In this document: positions 53,452 to 62,220 of the stretch, piece by piece | Numbering within the stretch: position 1 is the stretch's first letter | Layout of the letters: each line of letters starts with the position of its first letter | NCBI RefSeq assembly: GCF_000194605.1 | Contig: NC_015321.1 | Coordinates: 682,001-746,000, forward strand | Direction: 5' to 3' | DNA length: 64,000 bases | Source of the DNA: Fluviicola taffensis DSM 16823 | GTDB lineage: Bacteria > Bacteroidota > Bacteroidia > Flavobacteriales_D > Crocinitomicaceae | Made by a program: the position numbers and the translations under genes | The notes under the pieces: model-generated | The model's input: only the letters and a program-made list of their open reading frames with translations | Databases searched by the model: none | What the model was told of the DNA's origin: nothing

Positions 53452-53489
53452 AAAACGCCATCCTCAGTTGAGAGATGGCGTTTTTTTTT
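53452..53489 (+). terminator. terminator of the S41 peptidase gene, family copy 3
   Basis: AAAACGCCATC and GATGGCGTTTT with an inner CTCA/TGAG stem and nine T. Its layout matches the hairpins at 15798 and 16157. Confidence 0.9.
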
Positions 53490-53509
53490 GTTGTTTCTAT
53501 CTTTTTAAG

Positions 53510-54154
53510 TTACTTTCCAAAACGATATCCAACCTGCATATTTACATTGAAGTTCAGTCCGATTCCCGTCGTTTTTGTTGTTTGCACCCCTTCAGTATAT
53601 TCAAATGGCATTTGGGATCTTGTAACCGAATAAATTCCAGGATTAAATCCAACTGCTGAACCAAGATAAAAATGCTTTCCTAACTGCCATTCCAAACCGT
53701 AACCGATACTCAAATTCACTCCAATTTGTTGATAATCATATCCAGTTGAATAAATGATTCCACTTTCATAATGAATACCATCATATTTTGACATCGTAAA
53801 ACCTATTCCACTATATAGATAAGGAACAAATCGATTTCCAAAGCCATTAAAATAACGTTTATACTGAAAATTTACTCCCAAATATTCATTACGCGTATTT
53901 CTTGTGGCAAGCTGAAATTGAGGCCCCAATTCGAACTGGTTCTTCCCATAAGTGTACGTTAACATAGGAAGTATTCCAAGTTTCATTTTTTGGAATAAAA
54001 TATCAGTTTTGTATTGATCAAAAGTAATACCCGTGCTCAATCCCCACCTTCCTTTTATCGGAGAGGGGTTTTCGGTTTGAGCAGATGCTCCATTACAAGT
54101 TAGAAAAATGGCAAATCCAAGCAAGGACGCCTTTAGCGATTTAAGTGATTTCAT
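53510..54154 (-). CDS. outer-membrane beta-barrel protein
   Basis: A 214-residue protein with signal peptide SLKASLLGFAIFLTCNGASAQ and a series of amphipathic strands (GRWGLSTGITFDQY, FELGPQFQLATRN, VPYLYSGIGFTMSKY, GVNLSIGYGLEWQL) ending in VNMQVGYRFGK, a classic outer-membrane terminal strand. It fits the small OmpA/OmpX-like barrel type common in Bacteroidetes. There is no plug or periplasmic domain. It is convergent with the S41 peptidase gene and shares the terminator zone. The function is unknown. Confidence 0.82.
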   Translation of the reverse strand: MKSLKSLKASLLGFAIFLTCNGASAQTENPSPIKGRWGLSTGITFDQYKTDILFQKMKLGILPMLTYTYGKNQFELGPQFQLATRNTRNEYLGVNFQYKRYFNGFGNRFVPYLYSGIGFTMSKYDGIHYESGIIYSTGYDYQQIGVNLSIGYGLEWQLGKHFYLGSAVGFNPGIYSVTRSQMPFEYTEGVQTTKTTGIGLNFNVNMQVGYRFGK

Positions 54155-54452
54155 AAAAATGATTTTAAAATTTGAGCAAAGCTATTTGACTCACTAAAAG
54201 TTGAGCTTTCACTTGGCATTTTTTAACGCTCTCACATCACCATTTTAGCATTTGATCACAAAAATGAGAAAAATCAATACTCTCAGAACATTTCCTTTGG
54301 ATAAAACCAGTTTATCTATAAATTTGAGTCCATTGAATTTTAAAGGTAAATTCAACCAATTGCTAACTAGATGAATCTCATCAATGTAAAAAAACATCAA
54401 ACAATTCTATGGAATGATTATTGAGAAACAACTAAACACAAACCAATAAACT
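54155..54452. other. intergenic region between divergent genes
   Basis: About 300 AT-rich bases between two divergent starts. It must contain both promoters, but no full TTG-N19-TAnnTTTG was found. No repeat or RNA gene is seen. Confidence 0.4.
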
Positions 54453-55028
54453 ATGAAACAAAACCTTCTTCCTATTTTACTAATTGCTTTTGCTTGTACT
54501 ACTTCTCACCCCGAAAAGCATGAGGTAGCTATAAAAGACAATTCCTATTCAGATATCGTTCCTATTAAAGACACCTTGTATAGCACTTCAGCTGGTGAAT
54601 TTGAATACGGAACTTCTTATGGATACACCAACAAATTTGGTGATACGATTATTCCTGTGGGAGAATTCGAATATTGTTTTAGTGACTTATTTGCAACATT
54701 CGCATACGTTTCCGACAAAAAATTCAAAGACAAAGGTATTGTTGCCATAAATAGAAACAAAGAGCTCATTTTTGAAGCATTTATCTATGACAATGGCCCT
54801 GACTACATCAATGAAGGTTTATTCCGCATCAAGCGAAACGGTAAAATTGGCTTTGCAGACCTTACTGGAAAAGTAGTGATTGATGCAAAATACGGCTGTG
54901 CATATCCTTTCGAAAATGGAAAAGCAAAAGTGTCTTTGGATTGTGAAACGATTCAAGATGGAGAGCATTCCTCTTGGGAAAGTGATAACTGGTTCTACAT
55001 TGATAAAAAAGGAAATAAAATCAAGTAA
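54453..55028 (+). CDS. WG-repeat-like lipoprotein
   Basis: A 191-residue protein with a lipoprotein signal (LLPILLIAFAC, lipidated cysteine at about 15). Repeats of the WG/KWG type are visible: YGYTNKFGDTIIPVGEFEYC, IVAINRNKELIFEAFIYD, RIKRNGKIGFADLTGKVVID and WFYIDKKGNKIK. Such repeats form small beta-sheet units of unknown function. It is probably anchored in the envelope. It ends 3 bases before csaA, so the two may be co-transcribed, although their functions seem unrelated. Confidence 0.75.
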   Translation: MKQNLLPILLIAFACTTSHPEKHEVAIKDNSYSDIVPIKDTLYSTSAGEFEYGTSYGYTNKFGDTIIPVGEFEYCFSDLFATFAYVSDKKFKDKGIVAINRNKELIFEAFIYDNGPDYINEGLFRIKRNGKIGFADLTGKVVIDAKYGCAYPFENGKAKVSLDCETIQDGEHSSWESDNWFYIDKKGNKIK

Positions 55029-55031
55029 AAA

Positions 55032-55355
55032 ATGGAAAACAACCTCACATGGGACGAATTTATGCACGTCGAAATGCGTGTTGGAACGATTATTTCAGCA
55101 GAAATATTCGCAGAAGTACGCAATCCAGCGTATAAAATCACCATTGACTTTGGAGAATATGGAATTCGCAAAACTTCCGCGCAAGTAACTGATCTTTACC
55201 AAACGGAAGAGTTAATCGGCAAACAAGTTGTTGCAGTCATTAATTTTCCTCCCAAGCAAATTGCCACTATGATGAGCGAATGTTTAATCTTAGGTGGAAT
55301 TGGAGACAATAAAGAAGTGACCTTGCTTCAGCCAGAACGAGAAGTGAAAAACTGA
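55032..55355 (+). CDS. csaA: tRNA-binding protein CsaA
   Basis: A 107-residue single-domain protein matching CsaA: TWDEFMHVEMRVGTIISAE, AYKITIDFGEYGIRKTSAQ, LIGKQVVAVINFPPKQIA and MSECLILGG. This OB-fold dimer binds tRNA and has been described as a chaperone linked to export. It is cytoplasmic. It starts 3 bases after the WG-repeat lipoprotein gene. All conserved blocks are present and the length is normal. Confidence 0.94.
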   Translation: MENNLTWDEFMHVEMRVGTIISAEIFAEVRNPAYKITIDFGEYGIRKTSAQVTDLYQTEELIGKQVVAVINFPPKQIATMMSECLILGGIGDNKEVTLLQPEREVKN

Positions 55356-55395
55356 ACACGGATAGGATAGTTACGAATTTTTAATTCTCTGAAAA

Positions 55396-55878
55396 ATGGG
55401 TGAGTTCATTATTATTTCAATTGTAGCCGTTTTCCTCATCGCAGGATTTATTGTCTTTCTCCCGATCTTCATTCCAATGATGATTTATGGAAAAATTCAG
55501 AATTATTCATTCAAAAAAAAATTCCATGCATATTTACAATCCATTGAAGGTGAAAAAATATTTGTATACAATAGCAGAACAAATAGCCACAGCTACATTA
55601 AACAAACAATCCTTCCCCAACTTCCGAAAAATGTTGCATTGGTATATTTAAATGGTCGAATCCCTCAATCTAAATTCGAGACTAAGTATATTTCACATGC
55701 ACTTTATTCTATTAAGGATAAAAAAGGTTTTCCTTACTTATTAAAAGTTGAAAACGGGAAAATGATCGATAAATCAATTAATAATACTTTCTACAATACC
55801 AAAAATCAAAATAAAGACATTCAATTATTACTAAATCAAATCAATCAATTTTATCAGGAATCTGAAATTATTGAGTGA
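55396..55878 (+). CDS. membrane-anchored protein of unknown function
   Basis: A 160-residue protein with one long or two short N-terminal transmembrane segments (IIISIVAVFLIAGFIVFLPIFIPMMIY in two blocks), then a basic soluble domain: KKKFHAYLQSIEGEKIF, VALVYLNGRIPQ, FPYLLKVENGKMI. I do not recognise the domain; the strand-helix pattern is thioredoxin-like or glyoxalase-like at best. It lies 40 bases after csaA in the same direction and is convergent with the DinB gene. Confidence 0.65.
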   Translation: MGEFIIISIVAVFLIAGFIVFLPIFIPMMIYGKIQNYSFKKKFHAYLQSIEGEKIFVYNSRTNSHSYIKQTILPQLPKNVALVYLNGRIPQSKFETKYISHALYSIKDKKGFPYLLKVENGKMIDKSINNTFYNTKNQNKDIQLLLNQINQFYQESEIIE

Positions 55879-55889
55879 ATCTAAACTTT

Positions 55890-56447
55890 TCAATTTTTTA
55901 ATTCTCCATTTTCAATTCTCTTCGCCTGCTCCATATGTCTTTGATTATGATAAATCACAAAACGAAAAGTATCCCCTAGTTTCAATTTGATGAGTTTTGT
56001 GAGTGTAATACTTGTTTTCGTTTTATTCAAGCTAATTTTGCGGGCTTGATCCAATAATCGGAGCATTTCGGTTTGCTGACTCAAAAACTCATCGATTACA
56101 CGTTTATCCAATTTGCTATTGATTGGATTCATATTTTGGAAAGTCTTCATTTTGTTCAACTTCTCCTTTGGTAGCATACTGTTCGAAAAATAATTCCCCA
56201 ACCAACCACTTTTAAAAACGGATTCGTTCTTTCCTTTATTCTCATCAATTCGCTTTGCAATTTCTGGAAGATAAAATCGTCCATACAAATTCAAATGTTC
56301 CAAACATTCTAAAATGCTCCAACTCTCCGAATTTTGCTTGAAATTGAGTGCTTCCTCCGATTTATTTCTCAACAATTCTGCCACCTGAACGAGTTTTTTG
56401 GTTCTATTCGTTAAATCAACCAACAATGCTTCTGTCTGAATTTTCAT
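55890..56447 (-). CDS. DinB superfamily protein
   Basis: A 185-residue four-helix-bundle protein of the DinB/YfiT type. Candidate metal ligands are His in LEHLNLYGRF and the two His of YHNQRHMEQAKRI. The opening helix LVDLTNRTKKLVQVAELL and the phrase SWSILECLEHL are typical. Related proteins are bacillithiol- or other thiol-dependent transferases, but many have no known substrate. It is cytoplasmic. It lies 56 bases downstream of the Crp/Fnr gene in the same direction, so the regulator may control it. Confidence 0.82.
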   Translation of the reverse strand: MKIQTEALLVDLTNRTKKLVQVAELLRNKSEEALNFKQNSESWSILECLEHLNLYGRFYLPEIAKRIDENKGKNESVFKSGWLGNYFSNSMLPKEKLNKMKTFQNMNPINSKLDKRVIDEFLSQQTEMLRLLDQARKISLNKTKTSITLTKLIKLKLGDTFRFVIYHNQRHMEQAKRIENGELKN

Positions 56448-56503
56448 CTTGCTCTCTTTTTGACAAAGGTCTCTAACTCTTCTACTAAAAACATTGATTC
56501 AAA

Positions 56504-57037
56504 TCAAGACTTTTTAAGTCTTGAAAGCGTTTCGGGTGTCATTCGAAGATAATTGGCAATATGTCGGTTAGGAATTTCTTGAAACAATTGCGGACTTCTT
56601 TTCAAGACTCGTTCAAATCGTTCTTTTGGAGATGAAATCAACAAATCCTTTTCGCGTTCAATTTGCTGAACAACCAAATCTTCCAAAATTTGAATCCACA
56701 ACTTCTGATGATCCTCATTTTCATAAATGAATCTCATAAAGGCTATTTTCGGAATAATCTTTACAACCGTTTTCTTAATCGCTTGAATTACAAATTCGGA
56801 GGGAGTTTCAGTCAAAAAAGAATCGAGCGATACCAAAATATTATTTTGATACCCAAAGCGAATAGTTCGTTCTTCATGAACATCGATCACATAAACGCGC
56901 AAACTTCCTTCTTCTATAAAATAGATGTTCGTATCGATACTTCCTGCTGTTTTCAGAAACTCATTACGCTCAAGAATAACCAAATTTTCAATCAGTTCAT
57001 TCTTTTCTATAATCGCAATTAAATCTGCAGGTTTCAT
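56504..57037 (-). CDS. Crp/Fnr family transcriptional regulator
   Basis: About 177 residues from MKPADLIAIIEKNELIENL (ATG at 57037). The longer reading frame to 57235 runs through tRNA-Ser and must be wrong. It has a cyclic-nucleotide-binding fold (LKTAGSIDTNIYFIEEGSLRVYVI in two parts, ERTIRFGYQNNILVSLDSFL) and a short C-terminal HTH (IPNRHIANYLRMTPETLSRLKKS in two parts). The C-terminus is brief, as is usual for this Bacteroidetes subgroup. The ligand is unknown. A terminator and tRNA-Ser lie upstream. Confidence 0.88.
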   Translation of the reverse strand: MKPADLIAIIEKNELIENLVILERNEFLKTAGSIDTNIYFIEEGSLRVYVIDVHEERTIRFGYQNNILVSLDSFLTETPSEFVIQAIKKTVVKIIPKIAFMRFIYENEDHQKLWIQILEDLVVQQIEREKDLLISSPKERFERVLKRSPQLFQEIPNRHIANYLRMTPETLSRLKKS

Positions 57038-57079
57038 GAATTTATTGACTAAATGAGGATCGAATAAATTGATTAAAAT

Positions 57080-57109
57080 AAAAAAGCTCCGAAAATTCGG
57101 AGCTTTTTT
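57080..57109 (-). terminator. terminator of tRNA-Ser
   Basis: AAAAAAGCTCCGAA and TTCGGAGCTTTTTT form a 14-bp perfect stem with a 2-base loop and T runs on both strands. It lies just past the tRNA 3' end. Confidence 0.92.
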
Positions 57110-57113
57110 ATTT

Positions 57114-57201
57114 TGGCGGAGAATGTAGGATTCGAACCTACGGTACCTTGCGGTACAACAGTTTTCAAGACTGCCGCAATCGACCACTCTGCCAATTCTC
57201 C
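57114..57201 (-). tRNA. tRNA-Ser (TGA)
   Basis: An 88-base class II tRNA on the minus strand. Acceptor GGAGAAT pairs with ATTCTCC, discriminator G, and CCA is encoded. The anticodon loop is CTTGAAA with TGA; a long variable arm (GTACCGCAAGGTAC) confirms Ser type; the T-arm is GTAGGTTCGAATCCTAC. Confidence 0.97.
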
Positions 57202-57205
57202 GCGA

Positions 57206-57235
57206 CAAAAGTAGTGCTATTTTCCTTTTTGGCAA
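57206..57235 (-). promoter_or_regulatory. promoter of tRNA-Ser
   Basis: On the minus strand TTG, 19 bases, TACTTTTG: a perfect Bacteroidetes promoter. Only 4 bases separate the -7 box from the mature tRNA 5' end, so the transcript should be almost leaderless. Confidence 0.75.
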
Positions 57236-57373
57236 GCATTATTTGAAAAAAAAATAAAGTTATTTACTTGTCACCTGAAAATCAGCACCCTTTAATCAAT
57301 GAATTTGCTTTTCCTTCGATTACTTTTCCGTAAATAGGTCAAAATCGCTAACTTTACGGGAGATTCTAGAATT

Positions 57374-58831
57374 ATGAAAAATCTATTTTTGGTATTCATC
57401 GCATTCTTTGTACTTTCTTTCCATTCTTTTGGACAGAAAAGTCAGATGAAAGCGTTCATTGATTACAAGAGCTATTATTCTCCTGATCAAGGGGCTTATG
57501 TTGATTTACAGTTTCAATTTATTGCCTATACAATTCGTTTTGCTCCAGTGGATTCTATTTTACAAGCAAAAGTTGCTGTTTCAACCATCATTACGGATGT
57601 AGCTACTGGCGATACTGTATATACCAATTTATTCGCATTAGAAAGTCCAAGAATGCGTGATTCAATTGTGGAAGATTTCTACGACATCTTGCGCATTCCT
57701 TTACAACCAGGGAAATACACTGCTCATGTTGAACTCACAGATATCATTGCTCAGGGAAAACCAGTAGATGGAAAACTTGAAATAGAAGTTTCTGGTGATT
57801 CAAAACACGTTTCAAGCTCTGATATTGTTGTTGCTGAAGTAGCTTCACCAAGTACAAATCATGAATCTCCATTCTACAAAAGCGGGTATGAAATTATCCC
57901 AAGACTATCGAATTTCTATAGTCAAACAATGAACCGAATTCCTTACTACATCGAACTTTACAATACCCATTTGATTCAAGACAGTAGTTTTGGATTGAGA
58001 CAACAAATAGTTTCTTCTCAAACAAATCAGGTGGTCCCTGGATTTTCTCGTTTTACGAAGATTAAACCAGAACCAGTGGTTCCCGTATTACGAAATTTAG
58101 ATATTTCAAAATTACCATCAGGATCTTATCATTTAACCCTTCAAATTATTGATAAAAACAGTCAAACGATTGGTGAAACAGCTGATTATTTCTTTGAACG
58201 CATCAATGATAATATTGAAAACGCAGAAAATGTAGAGGAAATAGTTCTAGATCCTGCATTTCAGGCATCAATTACTCAAGATTCTGTCAACTATTATTTG
58301 GCAAGTTTAATTCCAATTGCACGACCAGCTGAAATAAAATCAATTCTGAAAACATTGAAAGCTAAAAGTCCTGATTTAAGCCGCAAGCATCTCCAACAGT
58401 TTTGGGTTCAAACTTCTGGAGTAGATGCTTATAATCAATGGATGCTTTACAAGAAAAATGTGGTTCTCGTTGAAAAAAATTATGGCTCAAATTTCATGAG
58501 TGGTTTCGAAACAGATCGCGGAAGAGTTTATCTTCAATATGGTACTCCAAATACAATTATTGTAAGAGAGAGCTCTCCATCAGAATATCCTTACGAAATT
58601 TGGCATTATTATAAAATCAAAACATTTAGCAACAAACGCTTCGTTTTCTATAACCCAGATTTGGTGAATAACGGCTACCGATTATTACATTCAGATATGG
58701 TTGGGGAGCAGCAAAATTACAAATGGCAACAAATGCTTGTGAAACGAAACAATTCTGATAACAATATTGATGGAACCAACGGAAATAGTCAGTATGGAGG
58801 AAATAGCCAATACTATTACAAACAAGATTAA
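57374..58831 (+). CDS. GWxTD domain-containing exported protein
   Basis: A 485-residue protein with signal peptide MKNLFLVFIAFFVLSFHSFG. The first 270 residues are beta-rich (FIDYKSYYSPDQGAYVDLQF in part, LPSGSYHLTLQIIDKNSQ). The C-terminal region is the GWxTD domain in a variant form: GFETDRGRVYLQYGTPN, then SPSEYPYEIWHYYKIKT and RFVFYNPD. The tail is rich in N, G, Q and Y. The family is widespread in Bacteroidetes and Acidobacteria, with unknown function. It is followed after 8 bases by a glycosyltransferase gene, so the two form an operon. Confidence 0.88.
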   Translation: MKNLFLVFIAFFVLSFHSFGQKSQMKAFIDYKSYYSPDQGAYVDLQFQFIAYTIRFAPVDSILQAKVAVSTIITDVATGDTVYTNLFALESPRMRDSIVEDFYDILRIPLQPGKYTAHVELTDIIAQGKPVDGKLEIEVSGDSKHVSSSDIVVAEVASPSTNHESPFYKSGYEIIPRLSNFYSQTMNRIPYYIELYNTHLIQDSSFGLRQQIVSSQTNQVVPGFSRFTKIKPEPVVPVLRNLDISKLPSGSYHLTLQIIDKNSQTIGETADYFFERINDNIENAENVEEIVLDPAFQASITQDSVNYYLASLIPIARPAEIKSILKTLKAKSPDLSRKHLQQFWVQTSGVDAYNQWMLYKKNVVLVEKNYGSNFMSGFETDRGRVYLQYGTPNTIIVRESSPSEYPYEIWHYYKIKTFSNKRFVFYNPDLVNNGYRLLHSDMVGEQQNYKWQQMLVKRNNSDNNIDGTNGNSQYGGNSQYYYKQD

Positions 58832-58839
58832 AAAACTCT

Positions 58840-59868
58840 GTGCAAAATCCTGACATCGCCGTTGTTATACTCAATTGGAACGGAAAACATTTCTTAGAAC
58901 AATTTCTACCTCAAGTCATCGCTTACTCTGAGCCTTATCGTGTTGTTTTAGCGGATAATGCTTCAACGGATGATTCTGTTTCATGGACGAAAGAACATTT
59001 TCCCAATTTGGAAATCGTTATCAATGATTCTAATGGAGGATTTGCCAAAGGGTACAACGATGCGCTCAAAAAGGTAAAAGCAGATTATTATGTGCTTCTG
59101 AATAGCGATGTTGAGGTTAGTGAAAACTGGTTGAATCCACTTGTAGAGACCATGAAAAATCCGGAAATTGCTGGATGTCAGCCAAAAATTCGCTCATTTA
59201 AAAACAGAAATACGTTTGAACACGCTGGAGCCTCTGGAGGTTTTTTAGATAAATACCATTATCCTTTTTGTCGTGGTCGAATTATGGATCATGTAGAAAT
59301 CGATGAAGGACAATATGATTATCCTGCAAAAATATTTTGGGCAACTGGTGCTTGTTTAATGATTCGTTCTGAAATTTATTGGGAAGCTGGTGGATTAGAC
59401 GAACGGTTCTTTGCGCACATGGAAGAAATAGATCTTTGTTGGAGGATTCATCGAATGGGACTTCATTTCGAAGTGAATCCGCTAAGTGTCGTTTATCATG
59501 TTGGTGGAGGAACTTTAAACTACATGAACCCAAAAAAAACTTTTTTGAATTTCAGAAATAGCCTTTTAATGATTCATAAAAACCAACGAGCTGGCTTAAC
59601 TTATGTACTTTTCAGAAGACTTTGCTTTGACGGATTGGCTGGGTTGGTATTCCTTTTCAGAGGGCAATTCCCCCATTTTTGGGCGGTTTTTAGAGCACAT
59701 ATTTCATTTTACAATCATCTTCCTTCCTCCATAAAAGAACGAAGAGCATGGAAAAAAAGAGATTTAAAAACTCCAATCCGTTTTTATAAAGGGAGTATTC
59801 TTTGGGCTTTATACATTCAAAAAGTATTCAAATTCAAAGATTTAAATCAACGAAAAATGGATCTCTAA
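58840..59868 (+). CDS. family 2 glycosyltransferase
   Basis: A 342-residue GT2 enzyme with a GTG start. It begins IAVVILNWNGKHFLEQF, then VVLADNASTDDSV and FAKGYNDALKK, the DxD-like LLNSDVEVSENWL, and the acceptor-side FWATGACLMIRSEIYW and ERFFAHMEEIDLCWRI. This is the WbbL-like rhamnosyltransferase type acting on lipid-linked sugars or surface glycans. A C-terminal hydrophobic segment (FDGLAGLVFLFRGQF) suggests membrane contact. Its stop overlaps the next start (TAATG). Donor and acceptor sugars cannot be predicted. Confidence 0.92.
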   Translation: MQNPDIAVVILNWNGKHFLEQFLPQVIAYSEPYRVVLADNASTDDSVSWTKEHFPNLEIVINDSNGGFAKGYNDALKKVKADYYVLLNSDVEVSENWLNPLVETMKNPEIAGCQPKIRSFKNRNTFEHAGASGGFLDKYHYPFCRGRIMDHVEIDEGQYDYPAKIFWATGACLMIRSEIYWEAGGLDERFFAHMEEIDLCWRIHRMGLHFEVNPLSVVYHVGGGTLNYMNPKKTFLNFRNSLLMIHKNQRAGLTYVLFRRLCFDGLAGLVFLFRGQFPHFWAVFRAHISFYNHLPSSIKERRAWKKRDLKTPIRFYKGSILWALYIQKVFKFKDLNQRKMDL

Positions 59869-60239
59869 TGAGCTCATCTTTAGCAGTATTTTTAGGTGGT
59901 TATCCACATCCCATTCGCGAGTTATTTCTAAAAACAAAAGAATTACTGGAAACAGAATTGCCCAATAGTTTCCAAGAACTAGATATCGCTGCAAAAATGC
60001 TTGCTTTTAGCTATGGATCTGGATACAAAGGAATGATTTGCGTCTTACTTCCATCTCAAAGAGGAATCAAATGTTCATTCAGTAAAGGCGTCGAACTTTC
60101 CTCTAAATCGAATTTATTAATGGGAGATGGTAAGAAAACCCGTTACGTGGAGATTACACCTTCTATATTGAAGAACGTCGAATTCATTGAGCTAGTCAGA
60201 AATGCAAAACGCTACTATGAAATGACTTCGGGGGAATAA
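59868..60239 (+). CDS. DUF1801 domain protein
   Basis: A 123-residue cytoplasmic protein starting MSSSLAVFLGGYPHP, with the start overlapping the glycosyltransferase stop by one base. It has the DUF1801/YdhG-like pattern: IRELFLKTKELLETELPN, AFSYGSGYKGMICVLLPS, GIKCSFSKGVEL and YVEITPSILKNVEFIEL. Proteins of this type share a fold with iron-sulfur-chaperone-like and frataxin-like domains, but the role is unknown. Translational coupling to the glycosyltransferase may be accidental. Confidence 0.85.
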   Translation: MSSSLAVFLGGYPHPIRELFLKTKELLETELPNSFQELDIAAKMLAFSYGSGYKGMICVLLPSQRGIKCSFSKGVELSSKSNLLMGDGKKTRYVEITPSILKNVEFIELVRNAKRYYEMTSGE

Positions 60240-60297
60240 AACGTTAATTCAACTTAAAACTCCAAGTATTACAGTGCTTCTTTTATATTTTTAAGGA

Positions 60298-61185
60298 ATG
60301 AAATGTACATTATCACTCTTACTTTTTGTTTTATTGAAATTCAATTTTGGATTTGCTCAAGTTTCTATTCCCTACAATTTAAAGCAGGAAAAAGAAACAA
60401 TTATCCTTCCGAACGAATTGCGCGAAATCTCGGGCTTAACAATCATTGATTCAAAAACGTTGGCTTGTGTGCAAGATGAAGAGGGAATCGCCTTCATTTA
60501 TGATTTATCTACTCAAAAAGTAATTCGGAAAATTGATTTCGCTGGACCTGGTGATTATGAAGGAATTGCTCCCGTAGGAAAAGATCTCTATATTTTACGC
60601 AGTGATGGCGAGCTTTTTCAAATTCAAAATTTTACCAAAAGCAATCCGAAAATTGATTCCATTGCAACTGGAATTCCAAACAAAGACAATGAAGGATTGT
60701 GTTTTGACAAGGAAAATAAACGATTGTTGATTGGTTCTAAGAGTAAAATAGCAAAAGGTGCAGCCTTTAAAAATATTCGAACGATTTATGCTTTCGATTA
60801 CACGAAAAAGAAATTACAGAGCGAGCCTATCTACAGCTACGACATTACAGTCATCAAAGATTTTGCGCAAAACCAAGGTATTGAACTCCCAACCAAACAA
60901 AGCAAGAAAAACCCAGAAGAACAAGAAGTAGCTCTGAAATTTCAGCTTTCAGGAATATACATTCATCCAACCAGCAAATTGTTATATGTGCTTAGCGCAT
61001 CCGATTTTTACTTGTTCGTGTTCAATCACAAAGGGGAAATTCAACATTTAGAGATTCTAGATCCTGTAAAATTCAATAAAGCCGAAGGAATTGCAATCAT
61101 GCCAAATGGTGACTTATATGTTTCAAATGAAGGTCAGGCAGGATTACCAAAAATTCTACTTTTCTCGGAAAACAAGAAAAAGTAA
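60298..61185 (+). CDS. exported SdiA-regulated-like propeller protein
   Basis: A 295-residue protein with signal peptide MKCTLSLLLFVLLKFNFGFAQ. It has the blades of the SdiA-regulated/phytase-like family: PNELREISGLTIIDSKTLAC, GPGDYEGIAPVGKDLYILR, NEGLCFDKENKRLLIGSKSK and AEGIAIMPNGDLYVSNEG. The family is predicted to form a beta-propeller and to bind or hydrolyse an unknown ligand. Location is periplasmic or surface, without a T9SS signal. It is convergent with the barrel-protein gene, 9 bases apart. Confidence 0.83.
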   Translation: MKCTLSLLLFVLLKFNFGFAQVSIPYNLKQEKETIILPNELREISGLTIIDSKTLACVQDEEGIAFIYDLSTQKVIRKIDFAGPGDYEGIAPVGKDLYILRSDGELFQIQNFTKSNPKIDSIATGIPNKDNEGLCFDKENKRLLIGSKSKIAKGAAFKNIRTIYAFDYTKKKLQSEPIYSYDITVIKDFAQNQGIELPTKQSKKNPEEQEVALKFQLSGIYIHPTSKLLYVLSASDFYLFVFNHKGEIQHLEILDPVKFNKAEGIAIMPNGDLYVSNEGQAGLPKILLFSENKKK

Positions 61186-61194
61186 GATGGGCGT

Positions 61195-62034
61195 TTATTT
61201 TGTTTTCTTCACTCTATTCGTTAATTGAAGTTGAGCTCCAAAAACAACATTGTACTGCATAAAGAAGAAATGCTGGCTTGCTTTGTCATCAATTTGATTC
61301 GTTGTTCGAACATCTGGCATGTGGATAAATCCATATTTCGCTTCGCCTTGGATAAAGAAATATTTGAATAGATTGATTTTCACAGCGCCAACTAAGCCCA
61401 ATCCATAACCTGCTACATTAAATTTATCGTGTCTTGCATTTCCCAATAGTGTTGTGTTTGTTCTGGGTACTAAAAGTCCTAATCCTGCACCATAAGAAGC
61501 ACTCAAATTAAAGTGTTTTACATTGATTAAGGCTTCAGATCTTCTTACTTCTAGATTTAAATAATTCAATCCATCTGTATGTTCAAAAAGCAAGAAAGAA
61601 GTGTCTAAATACTGCTGCTGGTTGGTGTAAACACCGTCATAAGGGGTTCCTGAATTAGCAATCGTTCCATTCATAGTTACCGTTTGGAAATTTTTCATCA
61701 CATATTTCATGTGATCTGCTCCAAAAGATATTTCATATTTATCTTTAAAATAATACCCCAATCTTAAATTGTATTGTGGAATTGTAATCGTTTTTGGATT
61801 GAAGTAGAGATTTGCTCTAAATAAGGATTGACGGTCATTGGCGATTACATTATTTAGCGTGAAATCATACGATTTTCCTTGAAAATGAATATCCGATTTC
61901 GTGTAAGCACTTCTATTCCACCCCCAATAGATGTAAAACGAACCTTTTTTATTTGGTTTCCAAATTTCAATCTTGTCTTGTGCATAGAAATGAGCGGTAG
62001 AGGAACAGATCAATAGGAGAAGAAACCATTTCAT
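61195..62034 (-). CDS. outer-membrane beta-barrel protein
   Basis: About 279 residues from MKWFLLLLICSSTAHFYAQ (ATG at 62034); an upstream ATG at 62055 would place extra residues before the signal peptide. The mature protein is made of amphipathic strands: SFYIYWGWNRSAYTKSDI, YNLRLGYYFKDKYEISFGAD, NLSASYGAGLGLLVP and QYNVVFGAQLQL near the C-terminus. It resembles other uncharacterised Bacteroidetes barrels. There is no T9SS domain. The function is unknown. Confidence 0.8.
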   Translation of the reverse strand: MKWFLLLLICSSTAHFYAQDKIEIWKPNKKGSFYIYWGWNRSAYTKSDIHFQGKSYDFTLNNVIANDRQSLFRANLYFNPKTITIPQYNLRLGYYFKDKYEISFGADHMKYVMKNFQTVTMNGTIANSGTPYDGVYTNQQQYLDTSFLLFEHTDGLNYLNLEVRRSEALINVKHFNLSASYGAGLGLLVPRTNTTLLGNARHDKFNVAGYGLGLVGAVKINLFKYFFIQGEAKYGFIHMPDVRTTNQIDDKASQHFFFMQYNVVFGAQLQLTNRVKKTK

Positions 62035-62220
62035 AATTACTAAATTTTGGTGCAAATTTAATAAAGAAACCGTTCTACTTGTTAGAGTTAAAAGTTATCG
62101 AGTAGTTTTGCCACTAATTCGTAGTTAGTTTTTTTTAACTAACTTACTCTTTGGAACTACAAATTCCATGAGGATCTACAATTCAAATAAAATTGCGACC
62201 TTTAATAGAATTCAAATACA

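Noticed and set aside
57038-57235. N-terminal extension of the Crp/Fnr regulator up to 57235
   Set aside because: It would be translated from tRNA-Ser and its terminator; the ATG at 57037 gives the normal family N-terminus.
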